Part shown: in pieces, positions 10,387 to 22,630 of the stretch | Layout of the letters: each line of letters starts with the position of its first letter | How positions within the stretch are numbered: position 1 is the stretch's first letter | DNA from: Gonium pectorale | Taxonomy: Eukaryota > Chlorophyta > Chlorophyceae > Chlamydomonadales > Volvocaceae | DNA length: 64,000 bases | Assembly (NCBI GenBank): GCA_001584585.1 | Contig: LSYV01000001.1 | Location: forward strand, 415,119 to 479,118 | Reading direction: 5' to 3' | Position numbers and translations under genes: made by a program | The notes under the pieces: generated by a model | Told to the model about the DNA's origin: nothing | Seen by the model: the letters and a program-made list of their open reading frames with translations, nothing else | Databases searched by the model: none

Positions 10387-11614
10387 CAACAGTCGTCAGA
10401 CGCTCGGCCCGTCCGCTCGAACAAGCCTCCTTTGCGGCTGGTTTTGGCTTGCAGGCACGCTCGCGTGTGCTTCCCGTACGTGCCCAAGCCCTGTCATGGC
10501 CACCTTTGCTATTCCTTTCGCTCCCCCCACTACGTATGTTGGCGCGCCGCAGCAGTTACGGGTATGCACGTTACGCAGTTAACGGTCACGACATGTGGGT
10601 GTTCCCCTTGTCTGTCACATGCATTGTGTGATGCCAAGAGCTGGGGTTCGGGCGTACAGGTCGCGACCACCAGGAAGGCACACGCCAGAGGCACATGTTT
10701 GGGCTGGGGAGCGATGATGATGAACTGGGTTAGTTGCCAGGGTCAGCCAGGTCAGCCTTCCTTGGGGGACGGGAGGACGTTCCTTCACCTGACTTGCCTT
10801 ACAACCACCCACCCTCCTGAAAAAGCTGCTCCTTCGGGTCTGTATGGCCGTAGAGGCGGGCTGTCTTTGCTGTTTCCCACCCGGCCCCGATTCCCAGCAG
10901 CTAAGTTTCCCTGCAGAAGCTTCCTATTGTATAGCCATGGGGAAATGCCTGCTACCGGGTACTCTGGATATCTCCTGGGAGCACGTTGCAGGGATGCCCG
11001 CGGGGGGGGGGGCTTATCACGGTTTGGCTGGGGTCGCCGACCCAAATGCGAGCCAGTCGTAGCGTGCAACCGATGGTCGTTTGTCCAATTAATGTACGGT
11101 GAACCGGCCCGGACCTCGAGTTGCGTGCTTGTATCCGTTTTGCCCTTGATCGTAACAGAGGATACCAACGGATGTGGGACCTCTGCACGGGACCAAGGGT
11201 TATCCGGCGCCTTCTGATGTGTGGCGTGGGCATCCGGTATCCCAGGCGGTTTGGTCGCGCGTGGGAAGATGTGTGACGTCACAAATGCGCTGGAGGAACA
11301 CCTTGCACAGCGGCCTACAGGAGGTTGGCAAGCGGAGGGAGTCAATGCGGTGTTGCTAACAGGAACTGCAATGCCGAACGGATGGACGGTGGTTCCACGA
11401 GGCGAAGCCGAAGACCAGGTGCAGGCCCCATGTCTGAATCCGGGTTAAAGGTGCACTGTAGAGGGTGGGGGTGGGGGTGAAGGTGAGGGTTGGCATGCGT
11501 ATTCAAGGCCAGCACAACGGCACGGAAGGAGCGGGGCAAAGGGGGCACAACGGGAAGGATACAACGGCGGCAGATCACAGATTACAGATCACAAGCTCCC
11601 AACAGAGGGGTTGC
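10387..11614. other. No gene; family-A fragment at about 10815-10875 (-)
   Basis: CTTCGGGTCTGTATGGCCGT followed by AGAGGCGGGCTGTCTTTGCT is a diverged minus-strand family-A core. A 261-codon open frame spans this stretch but includes the repeat and has no domain. Confidence 0.45.
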
Positions 11615-11690
11615 AGGACGTACGACGACACGAGCCGGTTCGCTGCCGACCCGCCATAGCAGAGGAGGTGAAACACCCGGCAGGGGATAA
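11615..11690 (-). mobile_element. LINE 3' tail (family C), solo 5'-truncated copy
   Basis: On the plus strand: CAGAGGGGTTGCAGGACGTA, then CACGAGCCGGTTCGCTGCCG, ACCCGCCATAGCAGAGGAGG and TGAAACACCC. The reverse complement of the same sequence follows the LINE coding region at 46955-47045, and another copy is at 33945-34018. It is therefore most simply a dead-on-arrival LINE copy on the minus strand. Confidence 0.65.
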
Positions 11691-13520
11691 TTGCAGGCCC
11701 TGCCACTCGTATGAAAAGATCCGGGATGCCATTCTTGGCTTGTACTCCAAGGCACAACCAACCCATCCTCTATGCTCGCAACACACATGCAGCTCGCCCT
11801 CCAATGCTCCGGCACCACAACGAACCCTGCACACACCCGGCGAAGCCCGCACCGAGATGGTGTTTTCGTGTGCCCCGCCGGCCTAAAATGTGCTTCAAAC
11901 ATACAGGCCCAATGTCTTACATCCGTCCAGGTCCAATGTATTGACGCATCTCATCATCAATGTGTCCTGCTGTCGTTTTCGGTGTTTGAAGCAGGACTTC
12001 GACGAGTGCTCGAATGCGCGGAGGATCGGCTCCCCTTTAAACAGGGCAGCTGGGCCGTCGGTCCCATCCCGTGTGACCAAGAGAAGTGCGAAGCACCTGC
12101 GCCGTCCCTCCTAGGCGCCACGGAGGCCAGTCAGCCTGGGCTCACATGCAGCAGTCCCCGCTTCCGCTTGACAAACCACGGCTCGGCGACAGCCGATGAC
12201 GCCCTCTGCCTGGTGCGTCATCGTCATACTGCTGAAGACGTCTGGCTTGGGTGCCGCAACACGTGCAAAACTGACTCTGACTCTGACTGCATCATTTGAA
12301 TCGACCCTTCGATTGTCACATTTCCAACTCGATTCCTTGCATAGTCCCCATGACCTGGCTTCCCGGCGGCTAGGCTGGCCGCACTGGTTACGTCTATGTG
12401 TAGATTACTAATGCATCCGAGAGCCACGTGCGGTGCCGCGCATTGTCATATTTCGAAAGTTTGTTGTGCCGCTGGGCGAAGTGTGGCCCTTATGTCTAGG
12501 CCCTGGAACACACCAGGGGAATCACACCAGGGGTCTCCCCTGGAGTACGCAATGTAAATCCCCAGCGTCCCGATCCGGACGCTACGTTGGTGCGAACTAC
12601 GTAAGATTACACTGCCGCTCCCCTGTTAGAAGACGAGCCATGCGGTAAGGATGAATGGTATGACATGTTGGGTTACGCGGTTGCAGGTACGCCGAGCAGC
12701 GTACCTAGTTTTTCCCCTGGTTTTCCCACTGTCCCAAAGTGCTCCAATCGAAGGCACTTTGGACCCCGCTGATGAATGCACCTCCTAAATGTGGCTATGG
12801 CTGAAATGCATGGCAGCAACGTACACCTCCGGTCCGCAGGCCCCCTCAGCCAAGCCAGCCACACAGGGCCACACCGCCCAGGGACCCGTGCGCTATACTA
12901 CGTTGCTCACCGTGTACCTCCGTGTACTACTGGTAACACCGCGCCATTGAACATTTCAATCAATTTATGTAAGTTTAATCAATTGAAGCGTGGAGATATA
13001 TGGATACGAAAAAAAGAGAACCAGGAACGATACGATTCTGACCTTCCTGACGGCCCACGGGTCGTCATTGGCAAGGTAGCAGTGTTTTTGCAGGGAGTGA
13101 CGAGCCTTAGCGCTTTGATCGGTCATGGCTGCCATCGTCATTTCAGGCGCCCTGGCAGCCCTGGCAGGTGTCAAGCCCAAGGGCCAGTGCCGTCTTGCGC
13201 CCCGCCGTCCAAGTCGATAGAGCACGCGACACGATCCATTCTAGGTTGAATCACATGCCCCAGCTGCTTGGCAAGGTTGCGGGACCCGTGGGGCTGTAGC
13301 CCCCCGTTGTAGGCTTTCTCGATGCGATAGGTCGCGGCTTCCGGACAAGGGCAACTTAATCCTATATACGTGCTTTATTGTATCCACTTTATGTAATAGA
13401 CATTGGGCCACAGATTGGGTCGTCCTGATACACGACAATACACTTTTGCACCACGACGCAAAAGGGGTCGTCTTCTGCTGCCCTGCTTGAGCCCACAAGT
13501 AGAATCCTTACAGTGCCCAG
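11691..13520. other. No gene seen; scattered repeat fragments
   Basis: Contains a small perfect-looking hairpin CCAGGGG...CCCCTGG (about 12514-12541) and a partial family-B start AAAAAAAGAGAACCAGGAAC near 13011. Otherwise nothing is recognised. The promoter of the coiled-coil gene should lie in the last few hundred bases. Confidence 0.4.
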
Positions 13521-16500
13521 ATGCTCGAGCTACTAGGACCGCAGTCCGCCCCGCTGAAGCGGGCGGCTTGCAAGCCTGGTTGCCAGCTTCGGGGCCGTCC
13601 GACTCGGCTAGTTTGTTCTGCGGTGATCGGAGATGGCGATCTGCCGAAAACGTCCAGGCGGCAGAGCTTACTGGGGGGCGCAGCTGCGAGCTTCATCCTC
13701 TCGCTTGCTGACCCTGTTCTGGCCGCTGTCGAGGTGAGCTAATCCTGGCCGCCGCAGCTGCTTGCCGCTTGATTCGTGGCGCGCGGGGGCCGAGGACGAG
13801 CATTGGTGACGTGGGGGAAGCGTCGGGAGAGGAGCCGGGGGAGCGAGGCAACGCGCGGGGCTCTGTCTTATTATGCTAGAGGTTGTCATGTAACAACGCT
13901 TGCGGCAATGGCCAGTGGTGGCCAAGTTTGTTGACTTGCAATGCTCGCAGACCACACTGGCGGACAAGTCCAAAGAGGCGCGATCAGCGGCTCGGCGCGA
14001 GCGGCGTGCCAAGAAGCGGATGAGCAAGGTGGAGACGCAGGCCGCGTCGTCCGCCACAGAGCCTGTGCCGTCGCCAACCCCCTCGCCGCCGGAGCCGACG
14101 CCGGCGCCCTCTACCTCAGCCGCGCCCCGGGCCCGTCCTGCTGCTCGCGCGGCCAAGCCAGCGTCCGCCGCTGCTGGCGCAGGCGCGGGGGCTGCCGGGG
14201 CCGCTGGCGGGGCTGCCGGCTTCAATCTGGGCGCGATGGGTGCCACGGTGCTGGGGGGCCTGGGCGCACTGCTGGGCATCCAGCAGCTCAAGAAGGTGCG
14301 GCCCCGCCTCCGCAATTCACACCACATCACAGGCCCTGCCAGCGGCGAAGCGGCGGCCAACAAGCCAGTTAACACATTTGCGACGCGGTTACCGCCGGGC
14401 CCATGCCTGCAGTGGGCCTGGGCTTGGTGCTGGGTGGCTGTTTTGATGCACACACCACCTCCCAATTGGCACGCCGCCACTGCGTTGAGCAGCAAACCGT
14501 GTTTTGCAGTGCGGACAGCTTACGGCCTGCAGCGGCCCCTGCCCTTGCCCGCTCCTCCTGGACATGACAGGATTCCGAACAAAATAAGGCTGCGGCCCTA
14601 GCTGAGGCTGTGGAGCGGCTGGGCGAGCGACTTGAGGAGAAGGAGAAGGAGAAGGAGGAGGTCAAGGAGGTGCTGCAGAGCAAGGTAGGCGACCCCACGG
14701 CGCCTGCACTCCTGGCGGCAAGGGGCCGAGGACAAGCTCCTCTGGACGGCTCGATAGCATGAAATGACAGACCGAAGCATCGCACGTTCACCGTCCCGAC
14801 CGGGGGCACACCCCAAAGACTGACGGGGCAATCGGAACTCGCAATACGCTGTCTCGGCGCCAGCTTGTGGTTGGATTCCGCAGTGGACCATTGGCTGGGG
14901 AGCCCGTCTCACTCCGGCTCGATGTCCCGGCAGGTGGAGGAGCTGCAGGAGGAGAAGGAAGCCGTCATCCAGGCCGCCAGGTTGGTGCTGGAGAGTGCAC
15001 GGTACCAGCCGTCATGACCCATCGTCCGACAGTGTGGCCATCGGGGAACTTGTGCTGCCGGGTCTTCGCGTGTATGTGGTCGTACATGTATGCGCCGTCA
15101 TCTGTCGCTGCGCCATGGGCAAGACGCGCCGCGCCTCTTCCGGTCGCACTTCCGTGGGCCCGGATCGACTGGCGAAGCCAGCGCTGACCCGCCGGCCCCT
15201 CACCCCGCCCCGACGTCATGCGGTCACAGGTCCCGCGAGGAGGAGCTCCGTGCCAGCGCCAACGAGTCTCAGGCGCTGGCCGCCCAGCTGGAGAGCGAGG
15301 TAGCTGCTGCCCGCAAGGCCATTGAGGACAAGGAGCGCATGATGCTGGAGCTTGAGAAGCAGGTGCGCCGGGGCAGGGCACAGCGACGGGCGGTAGAAGG
15401 CCGGGGCTGGGCAGAACTGCGTCGATGCCGATGTCCTGCATGTTGCAAAGGGCCCCGCAGTCTGGAAAAACGGCCGCTTGCCCTTCCTCAAGCTCAGTGG
15501 TATCATCCAGTTGGCCCGATCTGCTGTGGTTGCCCCTCCCCTGCCGGATGGGACTTACGCTGCTGGTGCCCAGCTCGTCGTTGTTCATTCCCCTTTCCCT
15601 TCAACTCCCCTACCCCACTGATGTGCAGATTGCGGTGATGAAGCGTCAGATCAGCATCGGCAAGGACCAGCTGCTGGCGACCAAGGACATGAGGGTGGGG
15701 GGAGCGGGGAGCGGGAGGAGGGGACTGCAGCAAGCTGCCGGGATCGTGGAGTTGTGTTGGACGCCGGTGGTTGCCGTTTGTGTACCAGACCGGCAGCTGG
15801 CAATCGCGCAGTGGCTCTTGGGCTGTGCCACGGCCGCATGTCGCACATGGCCTGGTCTGCAGCACACCCCTGGTCTGTTGCCACCTCCGTCCTGCTGACT
15901 CCCAGGAGCCCCAATCTCGCATGACCACAACACTTAGGGCCTGACGCCATGTGACACGCCTGTTCACGCTTTGCCGATTGCCCCCGACCACCTTACCTCA
16001 CCCACCCCCCGCAGGAGGCCACCGCCCTGATGACGGACCTGGCGCCCAAGGAGGTGATGCTCCGGGAGCTGGAGGCGCAGGTGCGCAGCGGCGGCGGCAG
16101 CAGCGGCAGCGGCGGGGAACTGGGTTGGAGGAAATGTGGGACGGAAACGGAGCGGAGGGTGGGAGTTGCGGCCCGGCCCGGCGATGGCCGGCCATGGCCG
16201 GAAGGGGCCATCGTCCATAATGATGTTCAATCAACTCATGAAACGTCCTCCCAACGCAGCCCTTTTTTTGTCCTCCCCTCCCCTCCCTTCCCCCTCCCCC
16301 CCCAAGGTGGCCCTCCTGACCGTTGAGGCCAAGGAGGCCCGCATGATGCTGGCTGAGAGGGAGTCCAAGGTGGCGGCGCTCGAGGGGCAGGTGGCGTCCA
16401 TGCAGTCCATCGTGCAGTACAGCAAGCAGGTGCGGCAACAGGAAAGGGCAGGGCAGCAGTGAGGAGCGGATGAGGGATGGACCCTTCGCAGATGCCCAAA

Positions 16501-19500
16501 CAGCGGCAGGAGGTCGCCCGCGTGCACGAAATGGCAGTACAGGCAATACATCGCACTGCCGGCGTCCCCCTCCCCCTTCCGCCAGCACGTCCCCGGAAGG
16601 CGTCCAGCCAAAGCTCCCAGGGCTGGCAACCGTTGTACTCTGTCCTCCCGCCTGTTCGCAGGAGCTGAGCCTGCGCGCTCGCGACGCTGCCGAGCTGACC
16701 ACCGTTAAGCAGGAGCTGGCGATGAAGGAGCAGAAGGTCCGCGAGATGAAGCAGCTGGTGAGTAGTACGGGCCTGGGTGAGCAATCTCTAGAACGCTGCT
16801 CCGTATCGGTCTTGAGGGAGTTCCGATGTGCTGCAGCGGTAGGTCCAACTCCGCTGCAAACCGCGGCCTATCGCGCCTAGGTGCTGTCGGCGCGCCGATG
16901 GTGCCGGTGGTGCTGATGGATGCGCCGGTGCCCCCCTCCCGGGTGGATGGGTGCCTGACGCGCACGCCTGCTCGGCGCTCCCCTCTGCTCCCCTCCGCCC
17001 CCCGCTCCCGGACCACAGCTCGCTGAGCTCCAGATGCAGCAGCAGTCCAGCCGCATGGAGATGGAGGCGATGCGCGAGGAGCTGGACTCGGCCCGCTCCG
17101 TCGCCAGCGAGCTGGAGAAACGCAATGTGTCGCTGATGCGCATGACGCAGCAGAGCCTGGGCCGCGAGGGAGACCTCAAGCAGGCGGTCAACAGCACCAA
17201 GGCGCAGGTTTGTAGCCGGCAGGGCAGCGGCTGCATGCGATATATTGTTGGGAGGACGTGCTTGTCTCAAAACCACACGCACTGATGCCCTTTCCCAGCC
17301 GGGTTGCGGTGTTGCCGCCAGCGGGTGTCCTTTGCAACAAGACCATGGTTGCGGCGCGCCCGACCCGGAAAAATCCACCATCACCTTAGTCCGGAAACAT
17401 GGCTACTTGCGGGGCCTCGCACCTCGGCACTAATGCGTAACGAGTGCCGCGTGCCGCATCTCCCCGCAGGTGTCCAAGCTGGAGTCTGCCGTGCAGGCAG
17501 CCTCGCAGCAGCTGCACCAGCGGGCCACCCAGCTGCAGGAGCTCAAGAGCAGCCTGGACGAACAGGCGGCCGAGGTGGCGGCCAGGCAGGCGGCGCTGGA
17601 TGAGCGGGAGCAGCAGCTGGCTGCTGCGCGCGCTGTGGCCGCCGACTTGGAGGCCAAGAACACCTCGCTGGTGCGGAGCCGCAGCGTCGAGCTGGGCAAG
17701 GTGCAGGACCTCAAGCAGGCGCTCAACGCCAGCAGGGCGCAGGTGCGAGGGGAGGGGGGGCGGTGATGCGGTGGGCGGGTAACCAGGGCGGGAAGCGTGT
17801 GTGTGTGTGGGGCTACCGAGGAGGCGGCCACGCTTATCAAGGCTGAATGGCTGATGGTCTGGCGAGCCTAGAGGGCGACTGCGAGACCTTCTTGGGCCAT
17901 CTTTGTCTGCGACACTTGAAGCGCCGTTGTGCTGTCCCTCGGCCCCTTGGGCTTGGGCCCACAGATCACCTCTCTCGAGAATCAAGTCAAGGAGGCCAAC
18001 GTGGCCCTGGCGGCCAAGAGCGCGCGCCTCCGCGAGCTTGAGGTGCAGGTGCCTGCGCTGCAGCGGGAGGTGGCCACCGGCAAACAGGCGCTGGAGGCGT
18101 CGCGGGCGGAGCTGCTGGCGGCGCGCTCGGCGGCGCAGGCAAGCGCGTTGGGCGTGCTGGGCGGATGGGGCGGAGCCCGATATGCGCTATGCGGGCACCA
18201 CATATGCCCTTGCGGTTCGTATAGAGGTGTATGGTGTCGGAATCAACAGGGCTGGGCATGGTGAAAGGCACGATGGCGGTGAAGTTGCGTTGCGGCGGTC
18301 TAACACGAGGCCTCTCGTCTGGCGATCCCGCCCACTCACAGGAGCTCGAGGCCAAGAACACGGCGCTCATTCGCCAGGCCACCGCCAGCCTCAGCCGCGA
18401 GGGCGACCTGAAGCAGCAGCTCAACGCCGCCAAGGCCCAGTCGACCCGACTGGACGGGGACCTCAAGGCCGCCAAGGCGCAGCTGGCGTCCGCCACGGCG
18501 CAGGCGGCAGACGCCAACAAGCGGCTGTCGGCGGCGGAGGCGGCAGTGCGGGAGACGGAGAGCCAGAAGGCGGCGCTGGTGCGGGACGCGCAGATGGCGC
18601 TCAGCAAGGCTGGCGACCTTAAGCAGGCGCTCAACGTGTTTAAGGAGAAGGTGGGGCTCGAGGGGGCGTGAGGTGGCGCGGGCGGAGCGCGGCGGGCGGG
18701 GGAGGACTGGCGGCGGCCTGCAGGCACGGGCGACAGGACGGCTCTATGACGCACAACAGATGCAGGATTGCCAGCAAACAGGGTGCCGGGTAAAACAACA
18801 ATGACCACACATCCGCGCCGTGGTGCACGGGGATACAAGCTTTGCATCTTGTGGCGGTGACTGGGCCTCGTTAAGACGGGCTGCCGCGCCTGAGGCCCGG
18901 TCCACATAGCATCAGCGGCTGCGTCCTGCTCTCCGTCCTGGTCAGTAGGCGAGGGTCGGGGTGTCCGGCGTTGCTTGCAGCCTCACATGTCAGCTTCATC
19001 GACCAGTTTGCTCCCTGCCGCCCCCGCCGCTGTCCCTCCGCAGTCCGCCAAGCTGGACGGGGAGCTCAAGGCCGCCCGCAGCGCGCTGGCCACCGCCACC
19101 AGCGAGGCGCAGGACGCCAACCGCAAGTGGCAGGCGGCGGAGACGCACCTGCGGGACGCGGAGAAGCAAAAGGAGAAGCTTGTGCAGACCGCGCAGATTG
19201 CCATCAGCAAATCGTCGGACCTGAAGCAGGTGCGCGTGCAGCTCCCGGCCGGGCGCTGGGGTGACAGGCAGGCAGGTGGAGGCAGTCTGGCGGACATAGG
19301 TGCATTACATCCAGGGCGGCGCTGGCCCGCTCCCAAGCCCTCCCGTACATTGCACCCTGGACTCCACCTACTCCTTCCCTAACCAGCGCGTTCCGGCTTG
19401 CCCTCCCGTTCAGGCTCTGAACGCGTCTAAGGCGCAGGCGGCCAAATTCGAGTCGGAGGTCCGCGACGTGCGCGGCGCCCTGCAGCGCGTGTCCAGCCGG

Positions 19501-22500
19501 GCGTCCGAGGCGGAGAAGAACCTGTCGGCCACTTCAGTGGCGTTGGAAGCTGCGCGCAAGGAGCGCGAGAAGCTGGTGCAGGATGCCACCGCGGCCATCA
19601 CCAAGGCATCGGACCTGCGGCAGGTGGGCTGCCGGGGTCGCCAGCGCAGGGGTCCCGAACTGCCGAACTGCGGCAGGGCACATGAGGCCACGCGGATTGC
19701 GGGCCCAGGGCAGGCCAGGTGCTGAGCCGGAAGGGGCCCCACGGTGCGTGGTGCCGAAGGCTGCGCCCTCGGCAGCAGATTGCGAACGGGCCTTGAGCTC
19801 GGCACAGTTTCCGGAATGATTATCCAACGGCCCCGCACTTTTTTGGTTTCGCACTAAACCCCAAGCCGGCCGCCTAACCTGCTCCTGCCCGCCCTCAGGA
19901 GCTCAATTCGTCTCGCCAGTCTGCGAGCAAGCTGGACAGTGCGCTGTCCCGCAGCCGCGAGCGCGAGGAGCAGCTGGCGCAGCAGGCGGCCGCGACCCGC
20001 TCCGCGCTGGCGGGCACTCAGGAGGACCTCAACCGCACGCAGCAGGCGCTGCAGGAGGAGCAGCAGCGCGCAGACAGCCTGAGCCAGGAGGTGTCGATGG
20101 TGGTGCGGGACGCGCACCAGCTGCGGAACCAGCTGGAGGAGAGTCGGCAGCAGGTCAGGGCCTGAAAAGGGGGGCATACCACACAGGGCGGGCGGCAGTG
20201 GAAGCGGTCTCGTGTGATGCGGTCCGCGGCATGCATGCATGCACGCCTCCTCGGTGGGGAACGCATGCCCCTGCGTACGTTAGCGCGCCTGGGTGGCGGC
20301 GGGTCGGCCTGCTTCGGGGTGCCCCCCCCCCCCCCATAATCTACTGAGAATGCCTTCCAACCCTCTACCCCCCATAATGCACGATCGGGCGTGCCGACCG
20401 ACTTCTTTCGCAGGTCACCGCGCTGGAGGCAACGGTGGGCACCACAAGGTCGCAGCTGGGCCGGGCGCAGAGCGAGGCTCAAGAGGCGGCGGCGGAGCTT
20501 GCGCGCGCTCGCCAGGCGCTGCAGGCTTCCGAGGCGGCACTGACGACCACAAGCGGCCAGCTGGATGAGGCGGAGAAGCAGCGAGCCGCCCTGGTCCGGG
20601 ACATGCAGGTGGGAGGTGTGTGCGTGAGTTGGTGGAGCGGCCTGCGGGTGGATGGCCGGTTCGCACGCGGTTGCGCGGCGGGGGTGGGGATCAGTGCTGT
20701 CCGGATTCGCAAAACAAGACCTTCCATTATCATAGTTGCTCATGCATCGCCTCTCTTCGGTGTGTCCGCGCAGGCCAACCTGGGCCGGCTGGGCGACCTG
20801 AAGCAGCAGGTGAACGCGTCCCGGCAGCAGGCCTCCCGCTACATCGAGTCGGCAGCTAAGGCCGAGGCGGAGGCGGCAGCCGCACAAAAGCGCATTGCGG
20901 CGTTGCAAAGCCAGGCGTCCGATGCGGAAGCGCGGTCCAAGGTGGGCAGTCCAGGGTGGAGGGCGTCACGGGCTTCAACACCAATGCTGCAGGTGGCGCA
21001 CTGCAGTCATTTCGTCGCACTTACTCTGCTTGATGGGCTGTCCAGGGATTGGTCCCATGGGAGTAACACACCTGAGGAGTAGTACCTGAGCAGCAGCATC
21101 ACCTATTACGCCCTGTAACCCTGCCATTCTCGCTGCTGTTCCCAGGCGGCTGAGGCTCGGCTGTCCGAGACGCAGGCGGCCCTGGACGCCGCTCAGGCGG
21201 CTCAGGCGGCCCTCCTTCGCGACGCGCAACTGATGCTGGGCGGGCAGGGCGACCTCAAACAGAACCTCAACGTGGCGCGTTCCAAGGTGGCCAAACTGGA
21301 GGCACAGGTGCGCGGGGAAACGGCAGGGTGGTGGCCAGCGGACCGTGCCGTCGCCACCTGATGACCGGCCGGGTGCGGCTACTTGGGCGGACTTCGGGTG
21401 GTCTTGCTTCTGCCCCAGCGCAGCATTTTGACGGCTCCCGCGCATGCTGCCCTTCCGTGCCTCTGTGCTCCTGCAGCTGACCGCTGCCCGTGCGGAGGCG
21501 TCTGCTACTGCGATGGCGTCTCGTGATGCCATCCGCCGCGCTTCGGCTGCCGAGGAGGCACTCAAGGAGAGCGAGGCCAAACGGAGGGCTTCTGACGCGG
21601 CTGCCCGCACCGCCGAGCAGGCCCGCTCTTCGGCCCTGTCTGCGGCCAACAGCGCCATAGGCCGCGAGGGGGACCTCAAGCAGGAGCTCAACAAGGCGAA
21701 GCAGACGGTGAGGCCGACCGCACCGCATACGCTTGGTCGCGCCCCGGTGCCCGGCGGTGTTTCGGGTGCGGTTGTGCGACACTTATGCGAGCCCCTTTAG
21801 CCCGCTGAAGCGCTTTTGGTACATGCCCTCTCGCCCTGCAGGGCAGCGCGATAGAGAAGCAGGCGCTCAAGGACCGGGAAGCCCTGAAGAAGGCAGAGGA
21901 GAGGAGCACCACAGCGGAGAAGGCAGTGGCGACCCTGCAGGTAGGTTCAGAAAGGCGGTGCCGAAAGGCGAGCGGACGGATGATGCCTGGATGAGGGACA
22001 CAACTGTGCAGGAGTTGGGAGTCTGCAAAACCTGGAAAAGGATGTTGCATGACACTGCGTTCCGATTAGCCCCGACACGGCCGTGTTTATAGATTTGCGT
22101 TGGGGTGCTTGTGCCTGGTGAATGCGCCTTTGTGCTCCCCCCCTTGCGAATGCCTCTAGCGGCCCCCATAGGCGCCATGACTTGATCTGCTGACCTGCCG
22201 CGCCCATCCGCCCGACTGCGCCTTGCACCTACTGCAGGCGCAGCTGCGTAGCAGCGAGGACATGTTCTCCGCGGCGGCACAGCGCGTCATGGAGGCCGAG
22301 AGCTTGTTACAGGTAGGACGCGCGCGCTTGGCTAAAACAGCCACCGGTTATTTCGGCTGCAGGCTTTCGTTGTGAGCAGCCCCGAGCCTGCGCGTGCAAG
22401 CCAGTTCGGTACGCACACCTGGCAGCGCTCGTCAGTCGCTCCGCGGTCGCACTGCCGGGTGGGAACGACGGGGTTGGCTTTGTAAGGCTGGCTGGGAGGA

Positions 22501-22630
22501 CGGTCAGCCGTTTGGTGTACGCTTTATGCAAATCGTATGCCTGTGTGCCTGCACGCTTCAGGCGGTCGAGACCACTGAGGGCGCGCTTCACAGCAACAAC
22601 GGCAACAACGGTGTCGCCGTGCGTGTGTGA
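13521..22630 (+). CDS. Thylakoid-targeted long coiled-coil protein, MFP1-like, 23 exons
   Basis: Predicted 1265 residues. Residues 1-71 form a bipartite plastid targeting region: a basic, Ser/Arg-rich start, then a twin-arginine signal SRRQSLLGGAAASFILSL with an A-x-A-like end (VLAA). Exon 2 carries a basic Ala/Pro-rich linker and a second hydrophobic run GAMGATVLGGLGALLGI. All later exons are heptad-rich coiled coil with about ten copies of a motif near 'LVRDAQ..L.K.GDLKQ.LN.SKAQ'. Exons: 13521-13733, 13951-14295, 14571-14684, 14934-14980, 15230-15362, 15629-15694, 16015-16080, 16307-16429, 16662-16757, 17019-17207, 17470-17742, 17965-18138, 18342-18650, 19044-19229, 19414-19623, 19899-20153, 20414-20608, 20774-20941, 21146-21307, 21477-21707, 21842-21940, 22238-22312, 22562-22630. 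MFP1-like is inferred from architecture; any long plastid coiled-coil protein could look alike. Confidence 0.85.

Noticed and set aside
10432..11217. 261-codon plus-strand frame
   Set aside because: Includes a family-A fragment and has no domain or splice support.
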